Below the pieces are notes generated by a model. The model saw only the letters and a program-made list of their open reading frames with translations. It was not told the DNA's origin and did no database searches. 64,000 nt of DNA from Pedobacter sp. KBS0701 (GTDB lineage: Bacteria > Bacteroidota > Bacteroidia > Sphingobacteriales > Sphingobacteriaceae), in NCBI RefSeq assembly GCF_005938645.2, contig NZ_CP042171.1:4588001-4652000 (forward strand). The letters run 5' to 3'. Positions 8,332-17,343 of this stretch are shown here, piece after piece. The first letter of the stretch is position 1. Each line of letters starts with the position of its first letter. A program made the position numbers and the translations under genes.

Positions 8332-8339
8332 CAAATATA
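8332..8339 (-). promoter_or_regulatory. -7 promoter box of prfB
   Basis: Minus-strand TATATTTG, perfect TAnnTTTG, ending 5 bp before the prfB ATG at 8327. This implies an essentially leaderless transcript. It abuts the terminator hairpin of the upstream M20 gene (8342-8379). Confidence 0.6.
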
Positions 8340-8341
8340 TA

Positions 8342-8379
8342 AAATCGCTTTGAGCATAGCGAATGGCGGAAAGCGATTT
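8342..8379 (-). terminator. Terminator after M20 amidohydrolase gene
   Basis: Ten-bp stem AAATCGCTTT/AAAGCGATTT with an 18-nt loop, about 80 bp beyond the M20 stop on the minus strand. The T-rich side (TTTTATAT) merges directly into the prfB -7 box. Confidence 0.65.
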
Positions 8380-8461
8380 CAATTAAAACTGAATCTTTAC
8401 TGTTTGTTAAACAATTTTATTTTCGCTATTAATTCATACGGCATCATGACTAATGCCCCCC

Positions 8462-9766
8462 TTATTTCTTAATCGACATATAATCCAGCGCTAGATTAGA
8501 CAATAATTTAACACCTAAAGCAAAACCACTTTCATCAAGGTAAAAATCTGGTGTATGGTGCGATGCAGCTTTTAATGGATCTTTACCTTTTGGCATGCCT
8601 CCTAAAAACACAAACAAACCCGGTACTTTTTCCTGGAAGAAAGAGAAATCTTCTGCACCGGTAACAGGCGGTTTTAATTTCACATGATTTTTACCTGCTG
8701 TTGATTCCATGCTTGGCAACATCTTTTCTGTTAATGCAACGTTATTAAAGGTAACGGGATAGTGGTTACTGTAAGGAATTTTCACTTCGGCTGTTGCGCC
8801 ACCTGCCTCAGCTGTTTTGGTGACAATAGTTTTTATCCGTTCGATAAACATCGCCTCATCTTCTTTACTAAAATTGCGAACAGTACCGAGCATCTCTACT
8901 TTTTCCGGTATAATATTCGATCTTACACCACCGTTAATGGCACCAATGGTAACCACGCCCGGATTCTCAGTAACATTTAAATTGCGGCTAACAATGGTTT
9001 GCAGATTATTGATAATCTGAGCCGAAATCACCACGGGATCAATACTGCTCCAAGGGTATGCCCCATGTGCCTGCCTACCAGTAACCGTAATTTTCATATC
9101 GTTTACGGCAGCCATAGTTCCACCCGGACGATAGGTTACATCGCCAACCTCCGTTTGAGAGTTAATGTGTAAACCGAAAATTACATCAACTTTAGGGTTT
9201 TCGAGTACACCTTCTTTAATCATTAATGCAGCTCCACCTTCATCTCCCGCAGGCACACCTTCTTCAGCAGGCTGAAATATGAATTTCACCGTACCTTGAA
9301 TATCTTTTTGCATCGAAGCCAGTACTTCTGCTACGCCCATTAAAATAGCCACATGACTATCATGTCCGCAAGCATGCATTACGCCAACCTCCTGACCATT
9401 ATATTGTGTTTTTACTTTGGAGGCAAACGGAATATCTACCCGCTCGGTAACTGGCAAACCATCCATATCAGCACGTAAAGCCACTACCGGCCCGGGTTTA
9501 CCTCCTTTTAACACACCAACAACACCTGTTTTGGCAACGCCTGTTTTTACCTGTATCCCTAAGGATTCTAAATGTTTTGCAATAATACCAGCTGTTCTTA
9601 CTTCAGCATTCCCCAGTTCAGGATGTTCGTGAAAATCACGCCTCCAGGTAATTACTTTTTGTTCAATGGCATCTGCTTTTCTCGAAACCAATGGCCTTAA
9701 ATCTGATTTTTGGGCGAAAGAATTTAATGCCATCAATGAAAACCCGATCAGGAATATTTTCTTCAT
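8462..9766 (-). CDS. M20 family metallo-amidohydrolase, secreted
   Basis: Metal-dependent aminoacylase/hippurate-hydrolase-type enzyme, cleaving N-acyl amino acids or similar amides. The signature region is MHACGHDSHVAILMGVAEVLA; the metal/acid pair is in IFQPAEEGVPAGDEGG; the dimerisation domain includes RQAHGAYPWSSIDPV; the last ligand region is VTGAEDFSFFQEKVPGLFVFLGG. The signal peptide MKKIFLIGFSLMALNSFAQ sets the start at ATG 9766. The in-frame ATG at 9853 lies inside the terminator hairpin of the upstream gene and cannot be used. Exported M20 enzymes with -AQ signal peptides are common in Bacteroidota. Confidence 0.9.
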   Translation of the reverse strand: MKKIFLIGFSLMALNSFAQKSDLRPLVSRKADAIEQKVITWRRDFHEHPELGNAEVRTAGIIAKHLESLGIQVKTGVAKTGVVGVLKGGKPGPVVALRADMDGLPVTERVDIPFASKVKTQYNGQEVGVMHACGHDSHVAILMGVAEVLASMQKDIQGTVKFIFQPAEEGVPAGDEGGAALMIKEGVLENPKVDVIFGLHINSQTEVGDVTYRPGGTMAAVNDMKITVTGRQAHGAYPWSSIDPVVISAQIINNLQTIVSRNLNVTENPGVVTIGAINGGVRSNIIPEKVEMLGTVRNFSKEDEAMFIERIKTIVTKTAEAGGATAEVKIPYSNHYPVTFNNVALTEKMLPSMESTAGKNHVKLKPPVTGAEDFSFFQEKVPGLFVFLGGMPKGKDPLKAASHHTPDFYLDESGFALGVKLLSNLALDYMSIKK

Positions 9767-9840
9767 AAATGAACTATTTAGTTTAGGTTGCCCTAAGGTA
9801 ATCAATTTTAAGAAGAGATGTAGCTGTGTAAAACAACAAA

Positions 9841-9870
9841 AGCCACTCTGCAATGCAATGCAGAGTGGCT
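9841..9870 (-). terminator. Terminator after NHL-repeat lipoprotein gene
   Basis: Perfect 12-bp stem AGCCACTCTGCA/TGCAGAGTGGCT with a 6-nt loop, 21 bp beyond the stop at 9892, followed on the minus strand by a T-rich run. Confidence 0.85.
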
Positions 9871-9891
9871 TTAAATAAAAAAAATTAAATA

Positions 9892-11085
9892 CTACCCCTT
9901 TTTAAATACGATTATCCTTCTGCCATAAACATCGCAGGCAAGGACATCTCCATTTGGCGCAACCGCTACGTCTACTAAGTTCAAAAATGAACCAGCACCT
10001 ATTTTTTCTTGAATATCTCCATTTTCATCGGTCTTAATAATAACACTTTCACCAGAATTGGCGATATAAATATTATCGCCAAAAGCCCGTAGCCCAAAAA
10101 GGTAACCCTTTACAGCAAAAACTTTTAAGAATTTACCATTTTTGTCAAAAACTTCAATACGATTATTCCTAGTATCTGAAACATATATCTTGTTTTTGAA
10201 ATAGCATATACCGAATGGGGCATCAAAGTCTCCTTCTGCTTTTCCCTGCTTACCAAATTTTAGCAATAAATTTCCATTTTGATCATATTTTTTAATACGG
10301 TGATTTACACCGTCAACAATCCAAATGTTTTGTTCATCATCAATTGTTAAACATTCAATATTCCCAAAATTGCTATCTCCTGTTCCATAAGTACCCCATT
10401 CCTTTATCAGTTGTTTGTTCGGATTAAATATTTGAACATAACTACTGCTTTGTGTACGGGTTGCGATATAATTTCCATTACTAAAAAATGCTACAGCTCT
10501 GGCAGCAGATCCACTATAAAATTGTTCAATAAAACTTCCAGTGGAACTGAATTTCAAAACCCTGTTTAACCCTTCATCACTAACATAAATATTTCCTGTT
10601 TTGTCAACTTCAATGTGCATATTAAAGTTAAACTGTGAAGCCCCTGATCCTTCAGAGCCAAAAGTAAGTGCCTTATAGTAGCTAGATGCAGAAGTATATC
10701 CAAAATCAGCGTCGCTAAACCTACTGAACGACGTTGCACTATTATAAGTTCTAACTTTGTAAAAGTTCTTGGTTAAAGATTTGCTAATTACCGAATCATC
10801 AAAAGTTGTATCGGTTAATTCTTTTAGCAAAACGTATTTCTGAGTAACATCATTAAACTTGAATAACTGATATTTCTGAGCCAAGGGCATTGGGGTCCAT
10901 GACAATGTAATACGAGAACCATACACACCTTTTGTTGCTTTTAAATTTATTGGGCGATCGACATCAAGGGTGTCAATAATTCTTAAGGTATCTATTTTAG
11001 TTATTCCTTCCTTTTCGCATGAAGAAAAAAAGAAACAAGAAAAAAACAGGCAGCAGGCAGCCAACAGAGAGAGCGATCTAAACAT
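9892..11085 (-). CDS. NHL-repeat beta-propeller lipoprotein with FnIII-like N-domain
   Basis: A 397-residue lipoprotein (hydrophobic leader, cysteine C23 in FSSC, then EKEG). Residues ~45-135 resemble a fibronectin-III fold (PINLKATKGVYGSRITLSWTPM...YQLFKF). From ~145 there are about five NHL-type blades, each with a 'G.l.V.D..NnRi.kfd..G' pattern: IYVSDEGLNRVLKFSSTG, IWIVDGVNHRIKKYDQNG, IYVSDTRNNRIEVFDKNG, and so on. The FGSEGSGASQFNF and FGKQGKAEGDFDAPFG linkers are typical NHL starts. It is probably a cell-surface binding protein; the ligand is unknown. It has its own promoter box and terminator, so it is monocistronic. Confidence 0.85.
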   Translation of the reverse strand: MFRSLSLLAACCLFFSCFFFSSCEKEGITKIDTLRIIDTLDVDRPINLKATKGVYGSRITLSWTPMPLAQKYQLFKFNDVTQKYVLLKELTDTTFDDSVISKSLTKNFYKVRTYNSATSFSRFSDADFGYTSASSYYKALTFGSEGSGASQFNFNMHIEVDKTGNIYVSDEGLNRVLKFSSTGSFIEQFYSGSAARAVAFFSNGNYIATRTQSSSYVQIFNPNKQLIKEWGTYGTGDSNFGNIECLTIDDEQNIWIVDGVNHRIKKYDQNGNLLLKFGKQGKAEGDFDAPFGICYFKNKIYVSDTRNNRIEVFDKNGKFLKVFAVKGYLFGLRAFGDNIYIANSGESVIIKTDENGDIQEKIGAGSFLNLVDVAVAPNGDVLACDVYGRRIIVFKKG

Positions 11086-11100
11086 ATTTATATTTTTTTA

Positions 11101-11108
11101 CAAATGTA
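11101..11108 (-). promoter_or_regulatory. -7 promoter box of NHL lipoprotein gene
   Basis: Minus-strand TACATTTG (perfect TAnnTTTG), 15 bp before the ATG at 11085. No clear -33 TTG. Confidence 0.5.
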
Positions 11109-11416
11109 CTTAATTTCGAAGCATATTAGAAGTAGGTATCTGATATTTTTACCCGAACAACCTTCAACTTATCCATAATCACGCCTTCGCCAGCCTGATC
11201 CACCTTATTGCAATTACCAGCTATTGAACATCCCGATTACATCGCCTACATCAGATTTGCCATCATTGCAATCTAACATTGAATAAGCGATGAACTAACA
11301 GCACGTTCTATTAAAGTTAATGTGTATAATCAACATTAAAAATTCTTATTGATTTAGAACATTAAAAAGACGATTTTAAATTTTTGCTTTATTACTTTTA
11401 CAAAAAAACAAAGATT
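11109..11416. other. Intergenic region, nothing recognised
   Basis: About 300 bp between the divergent NHL lipoprotein gene and pgi. I see no hairpin, repeat or perfect -7 box. A near match TACTTTTA (11393-11400) lies 16 bp upstream of the pgi ATG and could be its promoter box. Confidence 0.4.
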
Positions 11417-13063
11417 ATGTTACCTAAAGTAAATTTCACAGAAACTGAGGCCTATAAGTATTTAGCCGATCATTTTATAGATATTAATCAAAAAAGCATT
11501 GAAGATCTTTTTGCTGAGGATGCAGATCGTTTCAATAAGTTTTCTGTTTTTTTTGAGGATATCCTGCTTGATTACAGCAAGAACCGCATTAGCGATGAAA
11601 CATTAGCGCTATTGATTCAACTGGCACGCGAGTGTAAATTAGATGAAGCGATAAAATCAATGTATAACGGTGATAAGATTAATGAAACCGAAGACCGTTC
11701 GGTACTCCACATCGCCTTACGTAATTTAAGCAATACGCCAATTTTAGTTGATGGTAAAGATGTAATGCCCGAAGTAAATGCAGTGCTTGCTAAAATGGAG
11801 AAATTTAGCAACAGCATCATCAGCGGTGAATGGAAAGGTTATACTGGCAAAACCATTACTGATGTGGTAAATATTGGTATCGGCGGATCGGACTTGGGGC
11901 CTGTAATGGTTACCGAAGCTTTAAAACACTATAAAAACCATTTAAATATTCACTTTGTTTCGAATATTGATGGTACACACATCGCCGAAACATTAGCAGA
12001 TCTGAATGCAGAAACAACGTTATTCCTGGTAGCATCGAAAACTTTTACCACACAAGAAACCATGACGAATGCGCATTCTGCCCGTACCTGGTTTTTAGAA
12101 AAAGGCGGCAAAGAAATTGATATTGCTAAACATTTTGCAGCATTATCGACCAATGCCAAAGACGTTTCTGCTTTTGGTATCGATACCGAGAACATGTTTG
12201 AGTTTTGGGATTGGGTTGGCGGTCGTTACTCTTTATGGAGTGCTATCGGCTTATCCATCTCTTTAAGTATAGGCTTTGAAAATTTCAAACAATTGCTGGC
12301 TGGTGCCCATGCAACTGATAACCACTTTAAAACTGCCGAATTTGAAAGTAACCTACCCGTAATATTAGGTTTGTTAGGCGTTTGGTATATCAATTTCTAC
12401 AATGCAGAAACGCAGGTTATCTTACCTTACGACCAATATATGCATCGTTTTGCTGCTTATTTCCAGCAGGGAGATATGGAGAGTAACGGTAAACATGTTG
12501 ATAGAAACGGCAACGAGGTTGATTATGAAACCGGACCGATTATCTGGGGCGAACCAGGTACAAATGGTCAGCATGCCTTTTATCAGTTAATTCATCAGGG
12601 TACCCGGATTATTCCTGCTGATTTTATTGCTCCGGCGCAGAGCTTAAATCCACTGGGCGAGCATCATCCTATCTTATTATCGAATTTCTTTGCCCAAACT
12701 GAAGCTTTAATGAACGGTAAAACCGAAGAAGAAGTAACAGCAGAATTGAAGAAGGAAGGTAAATCTGATTCAGAAATTGAAAAAATTGCACCATTCAAAG
12801 TTTTTGAAGGCAATCGTCCAACAAACTCAATATTATTAAAAAAAGTAACTCCATATACTTTAGGTAGTTTAGTAGCCATTTACGAACATAAAATATTTGT
12901 TCAGGGAATTATCTGGAACATCTTTAGTTTTGATCAGTGGGGAGTAGAACTTGGCAAACAACTGGCCAAAAAAATTCTTCCGGAGCTCGCGGATAACGAT
13001 AAAGTTTCGAGCCACGATAGCTCTACCAACGGCTTAATAAATCAATACAAGGCCTGGAGATAA
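11417..13063 (+). CDS. pgi: Glucose-6-phosphate isomerase
   Basis: Interconverts glucose-6-phosphate and fructose-6-phosphate in glycolysis and gluconeogenesis (cytosolic). The start at ATG 11417 (MLPKVNFTETEAYKYL) gives 548 residues, the normal length for the long-form enzyme; an upstream in-frame TTG at 11384 adds 11 atypical residues. Family signatures are intact: DWVGGRYSLWSAIG and IIWNIFSFDQWGVELGKQ, plus the phosphate-binding VNIGIGGSDLGP and ASKTFTTQETMTNA segments. It is monocistronic, with a strong terminator just behind. Confidence 0.97.
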   Translation: MLPKVNFTETEAYKYLADHFIDINQKSIEDLFAEDADRFNKFSVFFEDILLDYSKNRISDETLALLIQLARECKLDEAIKSMYNGDKINETEDRSVLHIALRNLSNTPILVDGKDVMPEVNAVLAKMEKFSNSIISGEWKGYTGKTITDVVNIGIGGSDLGPVMVTEALKHYKNHLNIHFVSNIDGTHIAETLADLNAETTLFLVASKTFTTQETMTNAHSARTWFLEKGGKEIDIAKHFAALSTNAKDVSAFGIDTENMFEFWDWVGGRYSLWSAIGLSISLSIGFENFKQLLAGAHATDNHFKTAEFESNLPVILGLLGVWYINFYNAETQVILPYDQYMHRFAAYFQQGDMESNGKHVDRNGNEVDYETGPIIWGEPGTNGQHAFYQLIHQGTRIIPADFIAPAQSLNPLGEHHPILLSNFFAQTEALMNGKTEEEVTAELKKEGKSDSEIEKIAPFKVFEGNRPTNSILLKKVTPYTLGSLVAIYEHKIFVQGIIWNIFSFDQWGVELGKQLAKKILPELADNDKVSSHDSSTNGLINQYKAWR

Positions 13064-13070
13064 AATAAAT

Positions 13071-13100
13071 AAAAAAGCGAGTGTAAATACTCGCTTTTTT
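13071..13100 (+). terminator. Terminator after pgi
   Basis: Twelve-bp stem AAAAAAGCGAGT/ACTCGCTTTTTT with a 6-nt loop and terminal T-run, 8 bp after the pgi stop. Confidence 0.9.
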
Positions 13101-13224
13101 ATTTAAATCCCATAATTTAGGCCCATATTTATATTGTTTCACGCTAGTGAAAAATCCAAATTAACTTATTAATGAAATAATTGCCCGCTTTTGATTATTT
13201 CTAATCATTAAAAACAAATTTTCT

Positions 13225-14538
13225 ATGAAAAAAAGAATTCTTTTTGCTTTGGCCATTTCCGGTCTGAGCTTAAGTGCTTCTGCTCAAAAAGTACAGTTTA
13301 CGGAATTCGACCTGGACAATGGCCTCCATGTCATTCTACATCAAGACAAAACTGCTCCCGTTGTTGCCGTTTCGGTAATGTATCATGTTGGTTCTAAAGA
13401 TGAAGAAACCCAACGTACAGGCTTCGCCCACTTTTTCGAACATTTATTATTTGAAGGTTCCGATAATATTAAACGCGGTGAGTTTATGAAACTGGTAAGC
13501 AGTAATGGCGGACAGAACAATGCCAATACTTCTCAAGACCGTACTTTTTATTATGAACTTTTTCCATCAAACCAATTAGAACTCGGTTTATGGTTAGAAA
13601 GTGAAAGAATGCTGCACCCCGTAATTAACGAAGGTGGTGTAAAAACACAAAACGAGGTAGTAAAAGAAGAAAAACGTTTACGCATAGACAATGCTCCTTA
13701 TGGAAAATTCACCGAGAAAATTTTCGGCCATTTGTTTGACGGACACCCTTACCGTTGGCAGCCAATTGGCTCAATGGAGCACTTAGATGCGGCAAAACTG
13801 AGCGAGTTTATTGCTTTCTTTAAAAAATACTACGTACCCAATAATGCCGTTTTAACCATTGCCGGCGATTTAGATGTAGACAAAACAAAAGCATTGGTAA
13901 AAGCTTACTTCGCTGAAGTACCTAAAGGTGAACCAGTAGTACGTAAAGATTATAAGCTACCGGATATTACCAAAGAGATTATCGATACCGCTTACGATGC
14001 CAATATTCAAATTCCAGCCATCTTTGCCGCTTACCGCGTACCAGGCATGAAGAGCAGGGAGAGCAAGGTGTTGGGCATGATCAGCGCTATTTTATCAGAA
14101 GGTGGAAGTTCGAGATTAAGCACTAAAATGGTCGATCAAAAGAAAACAGCTTTACAGGTTGCTGCTTTTAACTATTCGCTTGAGGATTATGGTGCTTATA
14201 TCACCCTGGCATTACCCAACAATAATACGCCACTTAATGATTTATTAAAAGATATTGATGAAGAAGTTTTACGCCTTCAAACTGATTTAATCAGCGAAAG
14301 TGACTATAAAAAGCTGCAGAATAAATTCGAAAACAGCTATGTAAGTGCAAACAGTAAAATGTTAGGTGTTGCCGAAAACCTGGCCAATGGTTATACTTTC
14401 CATGATAAGGATACAAATGATATCAATAAGGAATTAGAGGTAATCAGGTCCATCACCCGTGAGGAGATCAGAGATGTTGCTAAAAAGTATCTGAACAAAA
14501 ACCAAAGAGTTGTATTGTATTACTTACCTAAGAAATAA
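13225..14538 (+). CDS. M16 family zinc metallopeptidase, catalytic subunit
   Basis: Secreted insulinase/MPP-type peptidase. Signal peptide MKKRILFALAISGLSLSASAQ. It has the inverted zinc motif HxxEH at H69-F-F-E72-H73 and the distal glutamate E148 in TQNEVVKEEKRLR, so it should be catalytic. The two-domain M16 half is complete (437 residues; the C-terminal half begins near EIIDTAYDANIQIPAIFAAYRVPG). The next gene encodes an M16 relative without the zinc motif, so the two probably form an alpha/beta heterodimer as in other M16B pairs. Likely a periplasmic degrader of peptides or leader fragments. Confidence 0.9.
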   Translation: MKKRILFALAISGLSLSASAQKVQFTEFDLDNGLHVILHQDKTAPVVAVSVMYHVGSKDEETQRTGFAHFFEHLLFEGSDNIKRGEFMKLVSSNGGQNNANTSQDRTFYYELFPSNQLELGLWLESERMLHPVINEGGVKTQNEVVKEEKRLRIDNAPYGKFTEKIFGHLFDGHPYRWQPIGSMEHLDAAKLSEFIAFFKKYYVPNNAVLTIAGDLDVDKTKALVKAYFAEVPKGEPVVRKDYKLPDITKEIIDTAYDANIQIPAIFAAYRVPGMKSRESKVLGMISAILSEGGSSRLSTKMVDQKKTALQVAAFNYSLEDYGAYITLALPNNNTPLNDLLKDIDEEVLRLQTDLISESDYKKLQNKFENSYVSANSKMLGVAENLANGYTFHDKDTNDINKELEVIRSITREEIRDVAKKYLNKNQRVVLYYLPKK

Positions 14539-14571
14539 GCAAATTGCTTTTCATTTTAATTATTTAAAAAC

Positions 14572-16650
14572 ATGAAGAAATTATTCATTATAGCTGCAAT
14601 TTCCTTATTGGCTCAAGGGATTTCAGCACAAACAATAGATCGAAGCCACAAACCAAAACCTGGTCCGGCACCCGTTATTACTGTTGGCGATCCTGTGATT
14701 TATAAATTGGCAAATGGAATCACCGTTCTAATTGTAGAAAACCATAAATTACCAAAAGTATCTGCAAGTTACAGTATAGATGCTGGCCCGATTAACGAAG
14801 GTGCAAAAGCTGGGGTAGTTGGTTTAATGGGCAGTATGCTTAATGAAGGTACAACCTCTAAAACAAAGGCTCAATTTGATGAGGCTGTTGATCAACTGGG
14901 GGCTGATGTAAGTACAGGTGCAAGTGGTGGCTCGGTATCGGCCTTAACCCGTTACTTTCCAGAGGCATTTAATTTAATGGCCGAGAGTATCCGTAAACCA
15001 GCCTTTCCTGCAGAATCTTTCGAAAAATTAAAGTCGCAGACTATTACAGGATTAAAATCCAACGAGAAAAGTGCAAAAGCCATTTCAGCCCGTGTGGTAA
15101 ATGCTTTGGCTTATGGCAAAAGCCATCCTTATGGTGAGTTCGAAACCGAAGCTTCTCTAAAAGGAATTACTTTAGATGACGTTAAAATAGCCTATAAAAA
15201 ATACATTACCCCTTCAAGAGGTTACTTAACCTTTGTTGGCGATATTAAACCCGAAGCGGCAAAAGCATTGGCAGAGAAAGCCTTTGGCGATTGGAAAGGC
15301 ACTAGCTTAACTTTACCTGTTCTTACTAAAGTTGCTAATCCTGCCAAAACGGAAGTGGATATCATCAATGTAAGCAACGCTGTTCAATCTGAAATTACAG
15401 TGGTAAACTTAATCGACCTTCCAATGAGCAGTCCTGATTATTTCCCGGTTTTATTGGCGAACCAGATTTTAGGTGGCGGCTCTGAATCAAGATTATTTGG
15501 CAACCTCCGCGAGAAACATGGCTTTACTTATGGCGCATATTCAAGCACTGGCTCAGGCCGTTTCCAATCTAAATTTTCGGCTAATGCAGCGGTTAGAAAC
15601 GAGAAGGTTGATAGTGCAGTAGTAGAATTTTTAAGAGAGATTAACAGTATCCGCACGACCAAGGTGACTGCTGATGAATTACAGAATGCGAAAAATCTTT
15701 TCAATGGATCGTTTGCACTGGGCTTAGAAAATCCGGCACGTACTGCAGGCTTTGCGAGTAATATCTTAATTAATAACTTACCTAAAGATTTTTATCGCAC
15801 TTATTTACAAAAGATTAATGCAGTAACTACTGATGATATTTTAAGGGTCGCTAAAAAATATTACAGCCATGATAACACCCGTATTGTTATTGTGGGTAAA
15901 ACTGATGCATTTGCAGCTGGCTTAAATAAAGCAGGCTTTAAAACACAGGTTTATGATAATTATGCAAATCCGGTGAAAGCAACCGAAACTGCTGCCGCAC
16001 CAACAGTTGCACCTGCAGAAATTATCAAAAACTACATTAAAGCCATTGGTGGTGAAGAAGCTATTAAAAAAATCACTTCATTACAGCAAAACGGTGAAAT
16101 GGAAATGCAGGGTCAAAAGCTTGCCGTTACCATTAAAAATATGGCACCTAACCTAAGCAGCATGGAAATTTCTATGGGTGGCCAAACTGCGATGAAACAG
16201 GTTTACAATGGTAAAACAGGATATGCAATGCAAATGGGCCAGAAAGCTGAATTAACCGGCGATGATCTGACTGAAAAGAAAGAGGATAAAGGTTATGGTA
16301 ATCAAATTTATTATGCTACTGATGGAACTAAAATTGAATCTGCAGGTACGGCAAAAGTTGGTATTGCTGATGCGTTTAAGTTAAACATCACTTCTCCTTC
16401 CGGCAAAAAGAAAACTGAATATTACGACACCAAATCGGGTTTACTTTTAAAAGATGAGCGTACCATTACCAAAGGTGGCGCTGAAATTAGTCAGTCTACG
16501 GAATATTCAAACTACCAGAAAGTTGGCGATGTATTATTTCCGTTTACCCTAACTCAATCGGTGGCAAGCCCACAAGGTTCTCAGGAGTTTTCAGTTATAA
16601 TTAAAGACATTAAAGTTAATCCGCCTTTAAAGGCCGAAGATTTTAACTAG
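14572..16650 (+). CDS. M16 family non-catalytic subunit fused to a LolA/DUF-type lipoprotein-sorting-like domain
   Basis: A 692-residue exported protein (signal MKKLFIIAAISLLAQGISAQ). Residues ~45-475 are M16-like, but the HxxEH position is replaced by LMGSMLNEG, so no zinc site remains; the C-terminal half has the substrate-binding LREKHGFTYGAYSS segment. After an Ala/Pro/Thr-rich linker (~475-490), residues ~490-692 form a separate beta-rich domain beginning IIKNYIKAIGGEEAIKKITSLQQNGEMEMQG and ending LKAEDFN. This resembles the outer-membrane lipoprotein-sorting (LolA-like) domains common in Bacteroidota. It lies 33 bp after the catalytic partner. Fusion gives a possible tether or lipid/protein binding site. 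Confidence 0.85.
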   Translation: MKKLFIIAAISLLAQGISAQTIDRSHKPKPGPAPVITVGDPVIYKLANGITVLIVENHKLPKVSASYSIDAGPINEGAKAGVVGLMGSMLNEGTTSKTKAQFDEAVDQLGADVSTGASGGSVSALTRYFPEAFNLMAESIRKPAFPAESFEKLKSQTITGLKSNEKSAKAISARVVNALAYGKSHPYGEFETEASLKGITLDDVKIAYKKYITPSRGYLTFVGDIKPEAAKALAEKAFGDWKGTSLTLPVLTKVANPAKTEVDIINVSNAVQSEITVVNLIDLPMSSPDYFPVLLANQILGGGSESRLFGNLREKHGFTYGAYSSTGSGRFQSKFSANAAVRNEKVDSAVVEFLREINSIRTTKVTADELQNAKNLFNGSFALGLENPARTAGFASNILINNLPKDFYRTYLQKINAVTTDDILRVAKKYYSHDNTRIVIVGKTDAFAAGLNKAGFKTQVYDNYANPVKATETAAAPTVAPAEIIKNYIKAIGGEEAIKKITSLQQNGEMEMQGQKLAVTIKNMAPNLSSMEISMGGQTAMKQVYNGKTGYAMQMGQKAELTGDDLTEKKEDKGYGNQIYYATDGTKIESAGTAKVGIADAFKLNITSPSGKKKTEYYDTKSGLLLKDERTITKGGAEISQSTEYSNYQKVGDVLFPFTLTQSVASPQGSQEFSVIIKDIKVNPPLKAEDFN

Positions 16651-16672
16651 GTTTTAGATAAAATTTATCCCG

Positions 16673-16705
16673 AAAGCCGTTCCGATGTAAAATCGGAACG
16701 GCTTT
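16673..16705 (+). terminator. Terminator after M16 pair
   Basis: Perfect 14-bp stem AAAGCCGTTCCGAT/ATCGGAACGGCTTT with a 5-nt loop and a T8 run. Confidence 0.92.
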
Positions 16706-16932
16706 TTTTTGTCCCGCAGGCAACCAATCCTAAGAAAGCTACGTAACGATTAAGATTTAAGCAAAAATTATATGAAAAGCTATGCTTATTCAAAAACAGT
16801 TATGCTTTTTAAACAAACAGAACATAAATTTTAAAAAATCGGCTATCGCCCTAAAAACTTCAATTACACCGCAATCGAACATGAGGATATAGAAATGAAT
16901 CTACCACCAATTTTAACCTTAACTAAATACCT

Positions 16933-17295
16933 ATGAAAAAACAAAATTCAATCTTTTTATTAGCCGCAATTACGGCCTTACTTTTTGCCTGCTCTAAAAG
17001 ACAGGCTGAAGAATTGAAACCAGCAACCCCTACAGGCCCGACAGCTGTAACCACAGCCAATGTAACCTACACCAATTTTGCAGGTGCACTTTTCCAAACC
17101 AAATGTAACAACTGCCATGGTCCAAACGGCGCACTTAAATCCATCTGGTTATTTAATGGCTTACCCTCTGTTAAAGATGACACCCGCGTAGCGAATGCTG
17201 TTCTGGTTACCAAAACAATGCCAAAAGGCGGTTCTTTGACCGCCAACGAAAGAGAATTATTACAGGCCTGGGTTGATAAAGGTATGCCAGAATAA
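16933..17295 (+). CDS. Monoheme cytochrome c lipoprotein
   Basis: A 120-residue lipoprotein (MKKQNSIFLLAAITALLFAC, lipobox C20). The single heme-attachment motif is C58-N-N-C61-H62 in LFQTKCNNCHGPNGALKS; the likely sixth heme ligand is the Met in LVTKTMPKGG, the usual position. The end, LTANERELLQAWVDKGMPE, is typical of small class I cytochromes. It opens a four-gene same-strand cluster with YceI, DUF5777 and Rieske proteins (gaps 48, 5 and 35 bp), suggesting an extracytoplasmic electron-transfer role. Redox partners are not determinable. Confidence 0.88.
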   Translation: MKKQNSIFLLAAITALLFACSKRQAEELKPATPTGPTAVTTANVTYTNFAGALFQTKCNNCHGPNGALKSIWLFNGLPSVKDDTRVANAVLVTKTMPKGGSLTANERELLQAWVDKGMPE

Positions 17296-17343
17296 CCCTT
17301 CGAAATTAACGCCGGTTTTATTAATCACTTAAATACATTGCAG

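Noticed and set aside
9767..9853. N-terminal extension of the M20 amidohydrolase from the ATG at 9853
   Set aside because: That ATG is within the terminator hairpin of the upstream gene, and the extension would mask a clear signal peptide.
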